Below are positions 1 to 9,347 of a DNA stretch of 64,000 nt, in pieces; positions within the stretch are counted from its first letter, which is position 1, and each line of letters opens with the position of its first letter. The notes below the pieces were generated by a model that was not told the origin of the DNA, did not search any database, and saw only the letters and a program-made list of their open reading frames with translations. The stretch comes from Craterilacuibacter sp. RT1T (GTDB lineage: Bacteria; Pseudomonadota; Gammaproteobacteria; Burkholderiales; Chromobacteriaceae). The position numbers were made by a program, and so were the translations under genes. The stretch lies in NCBI RefSeq assembly GCF_023502145.1, contig NZ_JAMFLI010000001.1, positions 248,001-312,000 of the forward strand. Reading direction: 5' to 3'.

Positions 1-77
1 ACCGGCCCGCCGGCTTCGCGCATGGCGAGATCGAGCATGGCGGTGACGGCGAAGCGTCCTTTGGTAGTCAGGCGCAT
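1..77 (-). CDS. iscR: IscR, Fe-S cluster-responsive Rrf2 regulator (N-terminus only)
   Basis: Only the first 25 codons lie in the window; the gene runs off the left edge. Read on the minus strand from ATG at 77, the peptide begins MRLTTKGRFAVTAMLDLAMR, the typical start of the IscR winged-helix domain. A ribosome site (AGGGAGA) lies about ten bases upstream. In characterised bacteria IscR binds a [2Fe-2S] cluster and represses its own isc operon when clusters are plentiful. The cluster-binding cysteines are outside the window, so apo- versus holo-type behaviour cannot be checked here. The operator at 143-167 supports the assignment. Confidence 0.85.
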   Translation of the reverse strand, partial: MRLTTKGRFAVTAMLDLAMREAGGP

Positions 78-133
78 GGTGTGGTGTTCTCCCTGTCTTT
101 GCTGCTTTTATATAGTTTCGCAATCCCAAGCGG

Positions 134-167
134 ATTATGCCAATACCCGAGTGTTTTGGTCAAGTAT
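134..167 (-). promoter_or_regulatory. iscR promoter with an IscR type-1 operator
   Basis: On the minus strand a -35 TTGACC (158-163) and a -10 CATAAT (134-139) are separated by 18 bases and point towards iscR. Positions 143-167 form a 25-base near-palindrome starting ATACCCGAGT and ending GGTCAAGTAT. It fits the published IscR type-1 consensus at about 23 of 25 positions and covers the -35 and spacer. Autorepression by [2Fe-2S]-IscR is therefore inferred. Binding has not been shown for this organism. Confidence 0.7.
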
Positions 168-363
168 TGACTGCGAAAGTTTTTATGCGCGCTGTATAAG
201 GCAGGGGAAGACTGGAAACCCGATAATTTTACTAGGAATAATGCTGTTCCGGGAGGGTTTTATTGCTGTTTATTGCAAGGCGTGGTGTATTATCGCTCAG
301 ATAATACTTGTGTATAACATTGATAACGGCAGGCGTTGTTGTGCCGGCCATGGAGCTTTTTGC

Positions 364-1485
364 ATGAACAAGGTTGTGATCAGCGGGACCGGTCTGTTTA
401 CGCCGCCCAATGCCGTCAGTAATGAGCAGCTAGTGGCCGCATTCAATGCCTATGTACAGGCTTTTAATGCTGAAAATCAGGCCGCGATTGCCGAGGGCCG
501 CGTGGCGGCATTGGCCGAGTCTAGTGCCGAGTTCATTATCAAGGCGTCCGGCATTCACCAGCGCTATCTGATGGATGCAAACGGGGTACTCGATCCTGCG
601 CGTATGACGCCCCATTTGCCCGAGCGCAGCAATGACGAGCTGTCCATCCAGGCCGAAATGGCGGTGGCTGCCGCGCGCGAAGCACTGGCGAATGCCGGGA
701 AAACGGCTGCCGATATCGATATGGTGATTGTGGCCTGCTCCAATATGCAGCGTGCTTACCCGGCCATGGCGGTCGAGGTGCAACAGGCTTTGGGGATAGC
801 CGGCTACGGTTATGATATGAATGTGGCTTGCTCGTCGGCGACGTTCGGCATTCAGGCGGCCGTCAATGCGATCTCGGCCGGCGCTGCGCGCGCGGTCTTG
901 ATGGTGAATCCGGAAATCTGTTCGGCCCACCTGAATTTCCGCGATCGTGACAGCCATTTCATCTTTGGTGACGCAGCCACCGCCGTGGTGCTGGAGCGTG
1001 CCGATCTGGCCACTTCAGCCCAGCGCTTCGAGATTCTGGGCTGCAAACTGGCGACCCAGTTCTCCAATAATATCCGCAATAATGCCGGTTTCCTGAACCG
1101 CTGCGACGAGGCCGGCATTGGTGCGCCGGACAAGCTGTTTGTGCAGCAGGGACGCAAGGTATTCAAGGAAGTGTGCCCTATGGTGGGGGAGCATATTGTG
1201 TCTCATCTGGCGAACCTTGCGATCGCGCCGGAATCGGTGCGCCGTTTCTGGCTGCATCAGGCCAATCTGGCGATGAATCAGCTGATCTCGCGCCGCGTCC
1301 TCGGCCGCGAGGCCACACTGGACGAAGCGCCGGTGATTCTGGACCGCTATGCCAACACCAGTTCGGCCGGCTCGGTGATCGCTTTTCACCTTTACCACGC
1401 CGATATGGCGGCAGGTGAGGTTGGCGTATTGTCTTCCTTTGGTGCCGGCTACTCGGTGGGCAGTGTGGTGCTGCGTAAAATCTGA
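364..1485 (+). CDS. Beta-ketoacyl-ACP synthase III family protein (FabH-like, long form)
   Basis: A 373-residue thiolase-fold condensing enzyme. The start at 364 (MNKVVISGTGLF) has a GGAG site about nine bases upstream; the reading frame extends further 5' but without family similarity. The catalytic triad is visible: Cys156 in ACSSATF, His298 in LHQAN and Asn331 in NTSSAG. It is about 55 residues longer than housekeeping FabH, with extra sequence near residues 25-85. This resembles the FabH-like enzymes of pseudomonads reported to accept medium-chain acyl-CoA, from memory of that family. It probably condenses an acyl-CoA with malonyl-ACP; the exact substrate is not readable from sequence. 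It stands alone, divergent from iscR, with no other fatty acid genes adjacent. Confidence 0.8.
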   Translation: MNKVVISGTGLFTPPNAVSNEQLVAAFNAYVQAFNAENQAAIAEGRVAALAESSAEFIIKASGIHQRYLMDANGVLDPARMTPHLPERSNDELSIQAEMAVAAAREALANAGKTAADIDMVIVACSNMQRAYPAMAVEVQQALGIAGYGYDMNVACSSATFGIQAAVNAISAGAARAVLMVNPEICSAHLNFRDRDSHFIFGDAATAVVLERADLATSAQRFEILGCKLATQFSNNIRNNAGFLNRCDEAGIGAPDKLFVQQGRKVFKEVCPMVGEHIVSHLANLAIAPESVRRFWLHQANLAMNQLISRRVLGREATLDEAPVILDRYANTSSAGSVIAFHLYHADMAAGEVGVLSSFGAGYSVGSVVLRKI

Positions 1486-1499
1486 CTCATCAAAAGTAT

Positions 1500-1529
1500 A
1501 CAAAATACATTTGGCGCGAAGTATTTTGT
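1500..1529. repeat. Inverted repeat upstream of dppA
   Basis: ACAAAATAC (1500-1508) and GTATTTTGT (1521-1529) form a perfect nine-base inverted repeat around a 12-base spacer, just after the FabH-like stop codon. A second hairpin, CCCGGCG/GCGCCGGG, lies near 1570-1588. The first could be an operator for dppA or a weak terminator for the preceding gene. The second resembles a terminator stem but lacks a clean T-run. Confidence 0.45.
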
Positions 1530-1622
1530 TGCAAATGACATCATTGTTGCTTAGTGTTCTTCTCTATGTGCCCGGCGTATGCGCCGGGTACTTTCCACAC
1601 ACGGGAATCATGAGGAGAAACC

Positions 1623-3218
1623 ATGAAGACAATGACACGTGTTTTGCTCGCTGCCGGCCTGATCGCCGGTGCCCAGTTGGCCCATGCTGCAGGTGGCACG
1701 CTGATCTACTGCTCTGAAGCCAGTCCTGAAGGCTTTGATAATGCCCAATATACCGGTGGCAACAGCTTTGATGCTTCCGGTCATCCGCTGTACAACCGTC
1801 TGGTCGAATTCGAACAAGGCTCGACCAAACTGCAGCCAGGTCTGGCGGAAAGCTGGACCGTATCCCCTGACGGCAAGGTCTATACCTTCAAGCTCAGAAA
1901 AGGCGTCAAATTCCACACCACCGAAAACTTCAAGCCGACACGCGACTTTAACGCCGACGATGTGGTGCTGAGTTTTGACCGCATGGTCAACAAGAACAAC
2001 GCCTTCCGTAAAGCCTATCCGGTCGAGTTCCCGTACGCCTCCGATACCGGTCTGGACGCCAATATTGTTTCGGTCGAAAAGGTGGATCCAAACACGGTGC
2101 GCTTCACGCTAAAAGAACCGGATGCCGATTTGCTGGCCAAGATCGCCATGCCGTTCGCGTCGGTGTTGTCTGCCGAGTATGTGGGCCAGTTGATGGCAGC
2201 GGGCAAGGCCGGCGACATCAACCAGAAGCCGGTCGGTACCGGTCCGTTCGTGCTTAAGCGTTACCAGAAAGACGCACAGATCCGCTACGCCGCCAATAAG
2301 GATTACTGGAAGAAGGGCGCGGTCAAAATCGACAATCTGGTCTACGCCATCACCACCGACCCATCGGTGCGCTACCAGAAGATGAAGGCCGGCGAGTGCC
2401 AGATCATGTCTTATCCCAAGCCGACCGACCTTGCCGGTATGAAGGCGGACCCCAAGCTCAAAATGACGAGTTCGCAGGGCTTTAATATCGGCTATCTGTC
2501 GTACAACGTAGAAAAGCCGCAATTGAAGAATCCGGCGGTGCGCAAGGCGCTGGATATGGCGATCAACCGCAAGGCCATTATTGATGCCGTGTATCAGGGC
2601 CAGGGCATTGAGGCATCCAATCCGATTCCGCCGACCTTGTGGTCGTATAACAAGTCGCTGAAAAATCCGGCATTTGACCCGGCCAAAGCCAAGGCAGAAT
2701 TGGCCAAGGCCGGCTACCCCAATGGTTTCGAGATCACCTTGTGGGCGATGCCGGTGCAGCGCCCATACAATCCGAATGCCAAGCTGATGGCCGAGATGAT
2801 TCAGGCCGACTGGGCCAAGATTGGCGTCAAGGCCAAGATCCAAAGTTACGAGTGGGGTGAGTACCTCAAGCGCATGAAGAACGGCGAGCACGATACCGGC
2901 CTGATTGGCTGGACCGGTGACTACGCCTCGCCTGACAACTTCCTCGGCGTGCTGCTGACTTGCGAAGCGGTAGGTGGCTCCAACTATGCACGCTATTGCA
3001 GCAAGGAGTTCGATCAGCTGGTACTGGCGGCGCGCAAGTCGACCAATCTGGCCGAGCGCACCAAGCTGTATGCCAAGGCACAGGAAGTGTTCAAGCGTGA
3101 CATGCCGTGGTCGACCATTGCCCATTCGACCGTCAACCAGCCTATGCGCAAGGAAGTGAACGGCTTCAAGATCAGTCCGTTCGGTGACTACACCTTCCAG
3201 AATGTCAGCGTGAAGTAA
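1623..3218 (+). CDS. dppA: Peptide ABC transporter substrate-binding protein (first copy)
   Basis: A 531-residue periplasmic binding protein of the SBP_bac_5 (DppA/OppA) family. It starts after a strong AGGAGA site. The signal peptide is about residues 1-22, cleaved after AHA. The mature protein opens with GGTLIYCSEASPEGFD, characteristic of DppA-type receptors, and keeps the family LVEFE and LAESW segments. It should bind di- or short peptides in the periplasm and deliver them to DppBCDF encoded just downstream. It is a close tandem paralogue of the next gene (same length, long shared blocks such as LWAMPVQRPYNPNAKLMAEM), so the pair arose by duplication. A terminator separates the two. Confidence 0.9.
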   Translation: MKTMTRVLLAAGLIAGAQLAHAAGGTLIYCSEASPEGFDNAQYTGGNSFDASGHPLYNRLVEFEQGSTKLQPGLAESWTVSPDGKVYTFKLRKGVKFHTTENFKPTRDFNADDVVLSFDRMVNKNNAFRKAYPVEFPYASDTGLDANIVSVEKVDPNTVRFTLKEPDADLLAKIAMPFASVLSAEYVGQLMAAGKAGDINQKPVGTGPFVLKRYQKDAQIRYAANKDYWKKGAVKIDNLVYAITTDPSVRYQKMKAGECQIMSYPKPTDLAGMKADPKLKMTSSQGFNIGYLSYNVEKPQLKNPAVRKALDMAINRKAIIDAVYQGQGIEASNPIPPTLWSYNKSLKNPAFDPAKAKAELAKAGYPNGFEITLWAMPVQRPYNPNAKLMAEMIQADWAKIGVKAKIQSYEWGEYLKRMKNGEHDTGLIGWTGDYASPDNFLGVLLTCEAVGGSNYARYCSKEFDQLVLAARKSTNLAERTKLYAKAQEVFKRDMPWSTIAHSTVNQPMRKEVNGFKISPFGDYTFQNVSVK

Positions 3219-3253
3219 GTCTGCTGCGAGGGCGCGAGCGCCCTTGAACTGCC

Positions 3254-3287
3254 CAGCCCCCTGCATGATTTGCCGGGGGCTGTTTTG
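3254..3287 (+). terminator. Intrinsic terminator after first dppA
   Basis: CAGCCCCC (3254-3261) pairs with GGGGGCTG (3275-3282), followed by TTTTG. A smaller GGGCG/CGCCC hairpin lies at 3230-3243. Beyond it, about 3290-3500 is AT-rich leader with no gene. It presumably carries the promoter of the second dppA, although no convincing -35/-10 pair stands out. Confidence 0.75.
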
Positions 3288-3504
3288 TTAGAACAGCAAT
3301 CATTCGTAATCGTTATATTGATAATAATCAGTTGCTTATCTTTTATGGCATTAAATTGCGAGGTTTTAATTCCTAATGGCATATTTTTGATATTATTCTG
3401 CGGCAACCACTTGTCAATCTCATTGTAATTAAATAATGTATTTTGAATGCAGCGTGCGTAATCAGACTGCAGCCATCCTATCCAAAAGAGAAGTGGAATT
3501 GATC

Positions 3505-5097
3505 ATGAAAAAAACCAGGAAATTACTGATCGCTGCCGGCTTGCTGGCCAGCGCCGCAGCCAGCCAGGCGGCGGGAACACTGATTTATTGCTCGGAAAGT
3601 AGTCCGAGTGGTTTTGATCCGGCACAGTATCTGTCGGGCGCCGATTTCGATGCCTCGGCCGAAACCGTTTTCAACCGTCTGGTCGAATTCGAGCGCGGCG
3701 GTACCAAGGTGATTCCGGGTCTGGCCGAGTCGTGGACTATTTCCCCGGATAACAAGGTCTACACTTTCAAGCTGCGTCGTGGCGTGAAGTTCCACAGCAA
3801 CGACAGCTTCAAGCCAGCGCGCGACTTTAACGCTGACGATGTGCTGTTTACTTTCCAGCGCATGCTCGACAAGAACCATCCTTTCCGCAAGGCCTACCCG
3901 ACCGAATTCCCTTATTTCACCGATATGGGCTTGGACGGCAATATCAGCAAAGTCGAGAAGGTCGACCCGCAGACCGTACGTTTTACGCTGAAGAGTGTTG
4001 ATGCGGCTTTCATCCAGAACCTGGCGATGAGCTTTGCGTCTATCCAGTCTGCCGAATACGCTGACCAGTTGTTGAAATCGGGCAAGGCATCGGATCTTAA
4101 TCAGAAACCGATCGGTACCGGTCCTTTCGTATTCCGCCGCTATCAGAAGGATGCACAGATCCGTTACAGCGGCAACAAGCAATACTGGAAGCCGGCCGAT
4201 GTCAAGCTGGACAATCTGGTGTTCGCCATCGTGACCGACCCGTCGGTGCGTGCCCAGAAGCTTAAAAAAGGCGAGTGCCAAGTGACGGTTTATCCGCGTC
4301 CGGCCGATTTGCCATCGATCAAGGCCGACCCGAAAATCGCCGTTATTTCCAAGCCGGGCTTTAACCTGGGCTATGTGGCTTACAACGTGAAAAAGCCGCA
4401 ACTGGCCAAGCTGGAAGTACGCCAGGCGCTGGATATGGCGATCAACAAGAATGCGATCCTGACGGCGGTTTATCAGGGGGCCGGGCAAAAGGCCGATAAC
4501 GCATTGCCACCGACCCAGTGGTCTTACAACAAGGCCATCAAGTCCAGCGCCTATGATCCGGCCAAGGCCAAGGCTTTGCTCGCCAAAGCAGGCTACCCGA
4601 ATGGTTTCGAGATGACCTTGTGGGCGATGCCGGTACAGCGTCCGTATAACCCCAACGCCAAACTGATGGCGGAGATGATGCAGGCGGACTACGCCAAAAT
4701 CGGCGTCAAGGCCAAGATCGTCACTTATGAGTGGGGCGAGTATATGAAGCGCGCCATGAAGGGCGAACATGACGCCATCCTGATCGGCTGGACCGGAGAC
4801 AATGGGGATCCGGATAACTGGATGAACAATCTGTATGGTTGCGATTCGGTGTCCGGTAGCAATTACTCCAAGTGGTGCTACAAGCCGTTTGACGATTTGG
4901 TACAAAAGGCCAAGGTCACCACCAATGTCGCCGAGCGCAGCAAGCTGTACGCCAAGGCACAGGAGATTCTCAAGTCGCAAGTGCCGATCACGCCGATTGC
5001 CCACTCGACGATCAATCAGCCGGTACGCAAGAATGTAGAAAACTTCAAGGTCAGCCCGTTTGGCCTGAATGCGTTCTATGGCGTGGGTGTGAAGTAA
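3505..5097 (+). CDS. dppA: Peptide ABC transporter substrate-binding protein (second copy)
   Basis: A 530-residue SBP_bac_5 family receptor, paralogous to the gene at 1623. ATG at 3505 is chosen because it starts a clear signal peptide (MKKTRKLLIAAGLLAS, cleaved after SQA near residue 23) and has a purine-rich site upstream; the frame is open further 5'. The mature part begins AGTLIYCSESSPSGFD. Differences from its twin cluster in the middle and near residues 430-470, so the two receptors may differ in peptide preference; this is inference. It sits next to the permease genes and has its own AT-rich leader. Confidence 0.9.
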   Translation: MKKTRKLLIAAGLLASAAASQAAGTLIYCSESSPSGFDPAQYLSGADFDASAETVFNRLVEFERGGTKVIPGLAESWTISPDNKVYTFKLRRGVKFHSNDSFKPARDFNADDVLFTFQRMLDKNHPFRKAYPTEFPYFTDMGLDGNISKVEKVDPQTVRFTLKSVDAAFIQNLAMSFASIQSAEYADQLLKSGKASDLNQKPIGTGPFVFRRYQKDAQIRYSGNKQYWKPADVKLDNLVFAIVTDPSVRAQKLKKGECQVTVYPRPADLPSIKADPKIAVISKPGFNLGYVAYNVKKPQLAKLEVRQALDMAINKNAILTAVYQGAGQKADNALPPTQWSYNKAIKSSAYDPAKAKALLAKAGYPNGFEMTLWAMPVQRPYNPNAKLMAEMMQADYAKIGVKAKIVTYEWGEYMKRAMKGEHDAILIGWTGDNGDPDNWMNNLYGCDSVSGSNYSKWCYKPFDDLVQKAKVTTNVAERSKLYAKAQEILKSQVPITPIAHSTINQPVRKNVENFKVSPFGLNAFYGVGVK

Positions 5098-5112
5098 TCA
5101 TCGCGTTTAAAT

Positions 5113-5188
5113 CCCTGCCGGCAGTCGCGGCAGGGCGCAGCCTGAGGGATGGCGCCTGTTAAGAGCAACACCTTCAGGCTGCGGTTTT
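5113..5188 (+). terminator. Tandem hairpins between dppA and dppB (terminator or attenuator)
   Basis: Two perfect stems follow the second dppA: CCCTGCCG/CGGCAGGG (5113-5120 with 5128-5135), and GCAGCCTGA/TCAGGCTGC (5137-5145 with 5174-5182) followed by GGTTTTAT. As no obvious promoter precedes dppB, they may act as a partial terminator or mRNA stabiliser, keeping receptor levels above permease levels. This is a known arrangement in binding-protein transport operons, inferred here. Confidence 0.6.
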
Positions 5189-5290
5189 ATGGCCAGCTTC
5201 ATCGGGTCATTTTAAAGTGCCGGGGCTTAGGCTCTGGCGTTGGGGGCTGACAACGATGCCGGTATGCCGGACATCGGGAGTGGAAAAACG

Positions 5291-6319
5291 ATGTTTACCT
5301 TCATTTTGCGCCGTCTGGGTCTGTTGATTCCGACCTTTTTCGGCATTACCTTGCTGACCTTCGGACTGATACGCATGATTCCCGGCGATCCGGTCGAGGT
5401 CATGATGGGCGAGCGTTCGCTCGACCCGCAGATGCACGCCGAGGCGCTGCACCGTCTGGGGCTGGATAAACCTTTGTATGCCCAGTATTTCGACTACCTG
5501 GCCAATCTGTTTCAGGGCAATCTGGGCGAGTCGCTGGTCACGCGCGAAAGCGTCTGGACCGAATTCACCACCTTATTCCCCGCCACGCTGGAGTTGGCCC
5601 TGTGCGCCATGCTGTTTGCCTGTGTGTTAGGCCTGCTGGCCGGCGTACTGGCTGCGATCAAGCGCGGTTCGCTATTCGATCATGGCGTGATGGGGCTGGC
5701 GCTGACCGGTTTTTCCATGCCGATTTTCTGGTGGGGCCTGGTGCTGATCATGTTCTTCTCGGTGACGCTTGGCTGGACGCCGGTGTCGGGCCGTCTGGAT
5801 CTGATGTTCGACATTCCGCCGGACACCGGCTTTATGCTGATCGATGCCTGGCGCGCCGAGGCGGCCGACCCCGAGTACAACGCCGGTGCCTTTAAAGATG
5901 CGCTGATGCATCTGATTCTGCCATCCATCGTGCTGGGCACCATCCCGCTGGCGGTCATTGCTCGCATGACGCGTTCGTCGATGCTGGAAGTGATGCAGGA
6001 AGACTATGTCCGCACCGCGCGCGCCAAGGGCTTGTCGCCGGCACGGGTGATTTTTGTTCATACCCTCAGAAATGCGCTGATTCCGGTCCTGACCGTGATG
6101 GGCCTGCAGGTGGGGGTGTTGATGGGCGGGGCGGTGCTGACCGAGACCATTTTCTCCTGGCCGGGGATAGGCAAGTGGCTGATTGACGCCATCGGTCGCC
6201 GTGATTACCCCATTGTGCAGAACGGCATCCTGATCGTTGCCACACTGGTGATCCTGACCAACTTTGTCGTCGACATTCTGTACGGTATCGCCAACCCGCG
6301 CATCCGTCATGCCAAGTAA
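5291..6319 (+). CDS. dppB: Dipeptide ABC transporter permease DppB
   Basis: A 342-residue inner-membrane permease. ATG at 5291 (MFTFILRRLGLLIPTFFGIT) follows a GGGAG site; E. coli DppB has 339 residues. The first membrane helix is at about residues 9-30 and the BPD_transp_1 domain covers the rest. The cytoplasmic coupling (EAA-like) loop is seen as DYVRTARAKGLSPARV, which contacts the ATPase subunits. It pairs with DppC to form the channel. Confidence 0.93.
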   Translation: MFTFILRRLGLLIPTFFGITLLTFGLIRMIPGDPVEVMMGERSLDPQMHAEALHRLGLDKPLYAQYFDYLANLFQGNLGESLVTRESVWTEFTTLFPATLELALCAMLFACVLGLLAGVLAAIKRGSLFDHGVMGLALTGFSMPIFWWGLVLIMFFSVTLGWTPVSGRLDLMFDIPPDTGFMLIDAWRAEAADPEYNAGAFKDALMHLILPSIVLGTIPLAVIARMTRSSMLEVMQEDYVRTARAKGLSPARVIFVHTLRNALIPVLTVMGLQVGVLMGGAVLTETIFSWPGIGKWLIDAIGRRDYPIVQNGILIVATLVILTNFVVDILYGIANPRIRHAK

Positions 6320-6329
6320 GGAAGCTGCC

Positions 6330-7250
6330 ATGAGCCAAAACAACAGCACCATCCTGCCGGCCGCCGACGAGCCGGTACAGCACTACCCCAGTCCTTTGCG
6401 CGAGTTCTGGCAGGGCTTTTCCTTTAACAAGGGCGCCGTTGCCGGTCTCGCTTTTATGGTGGTGGTTTTTTTGGCCGCCATTTTTGCGCCATGGGTCGCA
6501 CCTTATAGCCCGATCGAGCAATTCCGCGACCATCTGTTGACCCCGCCGGCCTGGAGCGAGGGCGGCAGCATGGCTTATCTGTTTGGCACCGACGAGTTGG
6601 GACGCGACATTCTGTCGCGACTGGTCTACGGCGCGCGCATGTCGCTGTTTATCGGTGTGGTATCGGTGCTGGCATCCTTGGTTCCCGGTGTGATTCTGGG
6701 CCTGGTGGCGGCCTTTTCTCCCAAGGTGCTGGGGCCGGCCATTATGCGGCTGATGGATGTGATGATGGCGCTGCCTGCCTTGCTGCTGGCGGTGGCCATT
6801 GTTGCCATTCTGGGACCCGGTCTGATCAACACCATTATTGCCATCGCGGTGGTGGCATTGCCCGGCTATGTGCGCCTGACCCGCGCCTCGGCCTTGACCG
6901 AACTTAACCGCGACTATGTGACCGCCAGCCGTGTGGCCGGCGCCGGCAAGCTGCGCCTGATGTTTGTCACGGTTTTGCCCAACTGCATGGCACCTTTGAT
7001 CGTGCATGCGACCATGAGTTTTTCTTCGGCCATTCTCGAAGCTGCGGCACTGGGCTTCTTGGGTCTGGGGGTGCAGCCGCCGACACCGGAGTGGGGCACC
7101 ATGCTCGCCTCCGCGCGCGATTACATCGAACGCGCGTGGTGGGTGGTGACCATGCCGGGCCTGACCATTTTGTTCTCGGTGCTGGCGATCAACCTGATGG
7201 GGGACGGGCTGCGTGACGCGCTTGACCCTAAACTCAAACGTGCAGCCTAA
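6330..7250 (+). CDS. dppC: Dipeptide ABC transporter permease DppC
   Basis: A 306-residue second permease subunit. ATG at 6330 lies ten bases after dppB, with an AAGGAAG site. The N-terminal segment contains the OppC-type extension ([19 protein letters not shown]) before the first membrane helix. The coupling loop reads [16 protein letters not shown]. The C-terminus ends [10 protein letters not shown], as in DppC/OppC proteins. It is co-transcribed with dppB and dppD. Confidence 0.93.
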   Translation: MSQNNSTILPAADEPVQHYPSPLREFWQGFSFNKGAVAGLAFMVVVFLAAIFAPWVAPYSPIEQFRDHLLTPPAWSEGGSMAYLFGTDELGRDILSRLVYGARMSLFIGVVSVLASLVPGVILGLVAAFSPKVLGPAIMRLMDVMMALPALLLAVAIVAILGPGLINTIIAIAVVALPGYVRLTRASALTELNRDYVTASRVAGAGKLRLMFVTVLPNCMAPLIVHATMSFSSAILEAAALGFLGLGVQPPTPEWGTMLASARDYIERAWWVVTMPGLTILFSVLAINLMGDGLRDALDPKLKRAA

Positions 7251-7260
7251 GGAGAGCGTG

Positions 7261-8238
7261 ATGAGTCTGTTGGAAATCAAGAACCTCTCTGTGCAGTTTG
7301 GCAGCAAGGACAAGCCGTTTAATGCGGTCGAAGGGCTGGATCTGTCGGTTGCCGCCGGCGAAATTGTCGGTATCGTCGGCGAGTCCGGTTCGGGCAAGTC
7401 GGTGACCATGATGGCGATGATGGGCCTGCTCGAAGGGCAGGGCCGCATCGTGGCCGACACGCTGCGCTTTGACGGCAAGGACCTGCTCACCATCAGTGCG
7501 CGCGAGCGCCGCAAGATTGTAGGCAAGGATATTGCCATGATCTTTCAGGACCCGATGACGTCGCTGAACCCCAGCTATACCGTCGGCTACCAGATTATGG
7601 AAGTCCTGAAAGTGCACCAGGGTTTGCGCGGTGCGGCGCTTAAGGCGCGCGCGCTGGAGCTGATGGAAATGGTGGAAATTCCGGCGGCGGCCTCGCGGCT
7701 GGATGCCTACCCGCACCAACTCTCCGGCGGGATGAGCCAGCGTGTGGTCATCGCGATGGCGATCGCGTGCAAGCCCAAGCTGTTGATTGCCGACGAGCCG
7801 ACTACGGCACTGGATGTGACCATTCAGGCGCAGATCATGGAGCTGCTGGTGTCTTTGCAGCAAAGCCAGAATATGGCGCTGATCATGATTACCCATGATC
7901 TGGCGGTGATTGCCGAGGTCGCGCACCGCGTAGCGGTGATGTATGCCGGGCAAGTGGCCGAACTGGGGCAAGTACCGGGCATCTTCCGTACGCCGGTGCA
8001 CCCTTATACCGAGGCTTTGCTCGCCTCCATTCCCGAGCACAGCCAGGGCGCGGCGCGCCTGAATACTTTGCCCGGCATTGTGCCGGGGCAGTATGACCGC
8101 CCAAGTGGTTGCCTGTTGTCGCCGCGTTGTCCGTATGTTGCCGAGCGCTGCCGTAGCGAGCGCCCGGGTCTGACTGCGATCGACAACAGCGTGGTGCGCT
8201 GTCACTTCCCCCTGCTAGCCAAGGAGGCTGTTTTATGA
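7261..8238 (+). CDS. dppD: Dipeptide ABC transporter ATP-binding protein DppD
   Basis: A 325-residue ABC ATPase. ATG at 7261 ([13 protein letters not shown]) follows GGAGAGCG. It shows Walker A GESGSGKS at 40-47, the signature LSGGMSQRV and Walker [13 protein letters not shown]. The C-terminal oligopeptide-transporter extension carries cysteines ([10 protein letters not shown]...ERC), a pattern linked in DppD/DppF proteins to an Fe-S cluster. It forms a heterodimer with DppF and powers uptake. The gene overlaps dppF by four bases (ATGA). Confidence 0.93.
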   Translation: MSLLEIKNLSVQFGSKDKPFNAVEGLDLSVAAGEIVGIVGESGSGKSVTMMAMMGLLEGQGRIVADTLRFDGKDLLTISARERRKIVGKDIAMIFQDPMTSLNPSYTVGYQIMEVLKVHQGLRGAALKARALELMEMVEIPAAASRLDAYPHQLSGGMSQRVVIAMAIACKPKLLIADEPTTALDVTIQAQIMELLVSLQQSQNMALIMITHDLAVIAEVAHRVAVMYAGQVAELGQVPGIFRTPVHPYTEALLASIPEHSQGAARLNTLPGIVPGQYDRPSGCLLSPRCPYVAERCRSERPGLTAIDNSVVRCHFPLLAKEAVL

Positions 8239-9203
8239 GCACGGTTCTGAGTGCGCGCGAGTTGACCCGCCATTACACGGTGTCGCAAGGCTTTCTCAAG
8301 CCGCAGGCCGTGGTCAAGGCGCTAAATGGTATTTCGTTTGATCTGTCTGCCGGCAAGACTTTGGCGGTGGTGGGAGAGTCGGGCTGCGGCAAGAGTACGC
8401 TGGCGCGTGCCTTGACCCTGATCGAAGAGCCGACTGCCGGTGCACTGGTATTGGATGGCGTGGATGTCGCTTCGGGTAGCAAGGGCGATATCAAGGCCAT
8501 GCGCAGCAAGGTGCAGATGGTGTTTCAGAACCCCTACGCCTCGCTCAATCCGCGCCAGAAAATTGGCGCCCAATTGTCCGAGCCCTTGCTGATCAATACC
8601 CATATGACGGCGGCCGAACGCGAGGTGCGGGTCAAGGAGATGATGAGCATCGTCGGCCTGCGTCCCGAGCATTACTACCGCTATCCGCATATGTTCTCCG
8701 GTGGACAGCGCCAGCGTATCGCGATTGCGCGCGCGATGATGCTTAAGCCCAAGATTGTGGTGGCGGATGAGCCGACTTCGGCGCTGGATGTTTCCATTCA
8801 GGCGCAGGTGCTGAACCTGTTTATGGATTTGCAGCAGGAACTGGGCACGGCTTATGTGTTTGTGTCGCATAACCTGTCGGTGGTAGAGCATGTGGCCGAT
8901 GATGTGATGGTGATGTATCTGGGGCGGGCCGTGGAAGTGGGCAGCAAGCAGGCGCTGTACGCGACACCCTTGCATCCTTATACCAAGGCCTTGTTGTCGG
9001 CGACACCGTCCATCCATCCGGAAGACCGCAAGATCAAGATCAAGATCCATGGCGAGTTGCCCAGCCCGCTGAACCCGCCATCGGGTTGCGCCTTCCATAA
9101 GCGTTGCCCGTTTGCCGAGGCGCGCTGTTCGGCAGAAGAGCCGCTGTTGCGTGAAGTGGGCGGGCATCAGGTCGCATGCCACCGCGCCGAAGAGATTAAT
9201 TAA
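8235..9203 (+). CDS. dppF: Dipeptide ABC transporter ATP-binding protein DppF
   Basis: A 322-residue second ATPase subunit. It shows Walker A GESGCGKS at 47-54, the signature FSGGQRQRI, Walker [13 protein letters not shown] and the cysteine-bearing C-terminal extension ([17 protein letters not shown]). It begins inside the last codons of dppD, indicating translational coupling. It is the last gene of the dpp operon and is followed by a strong terminator. Confidence 0.93.
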   Translation: MSTVLSARELTRHYTVSQGFLKPQAVVKALNGISFDLSAGKTLAVVGESGCGKSTLARALTLIEEPTAGALVLDGVDVASGSKGDIKAMRSKVQMVFQNPYASLNPRQKIGAQLSEPLLINTHMTAAEREVRVKEMMSIVGLRPEHYYRYPHMFSGGQRQRIAIARAMMLKPKIVVADEPTSALDVSIQAQVLNLFMDLQQELGTAYVFVSHNLSVVEHVADDVMVMYLGRAVEVGSKQALYATPLHPYTKALLSATPSIHPEDRKIKIKIHGELPSPLNPPSGCAFHKRCPFAEARCSAEEPLLREVGGHQVACHRAEEIN

Positions 9204-9229
9204 ACCGTAGTGTGGTTTATTGTTAACGC

Positions 9230-9256
9230 AAACCCCGCCTGAGGCGGGGTTTTTTT
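9230..9256 (+). terminator. Terminator of the dpp operon
   Basis: AACCCCGCC (9231-9239) pairs with GGCGGGGTT (9243-9251) around a three-base loop, followed by a run of T. Confidence 0.92.
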
Positions 9257-9347
9257 GCATTGCAGCAGAAAACCTTGTCCCTCCGGCTGCTGCACGCTAA
9301 AGTTAGTCATCTGTTTATTTATGCCCTCGGGCAAAAGGATTGAGCCG

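Noticed and set aside
22-363. Long N-terminal extension of the FabH-like reading frame
   Set aside because: The extension overlaps iscR and its promoter, has no ribosome site and no family similarity; the protein fits the family from ATG 364.
2109-5004. Long antisense frames opposite both dppA genes
   Set aside because: They mirror the codon structure of well-supported plus-strand genes and show His/Arg-rich low-complexity translations without domains.
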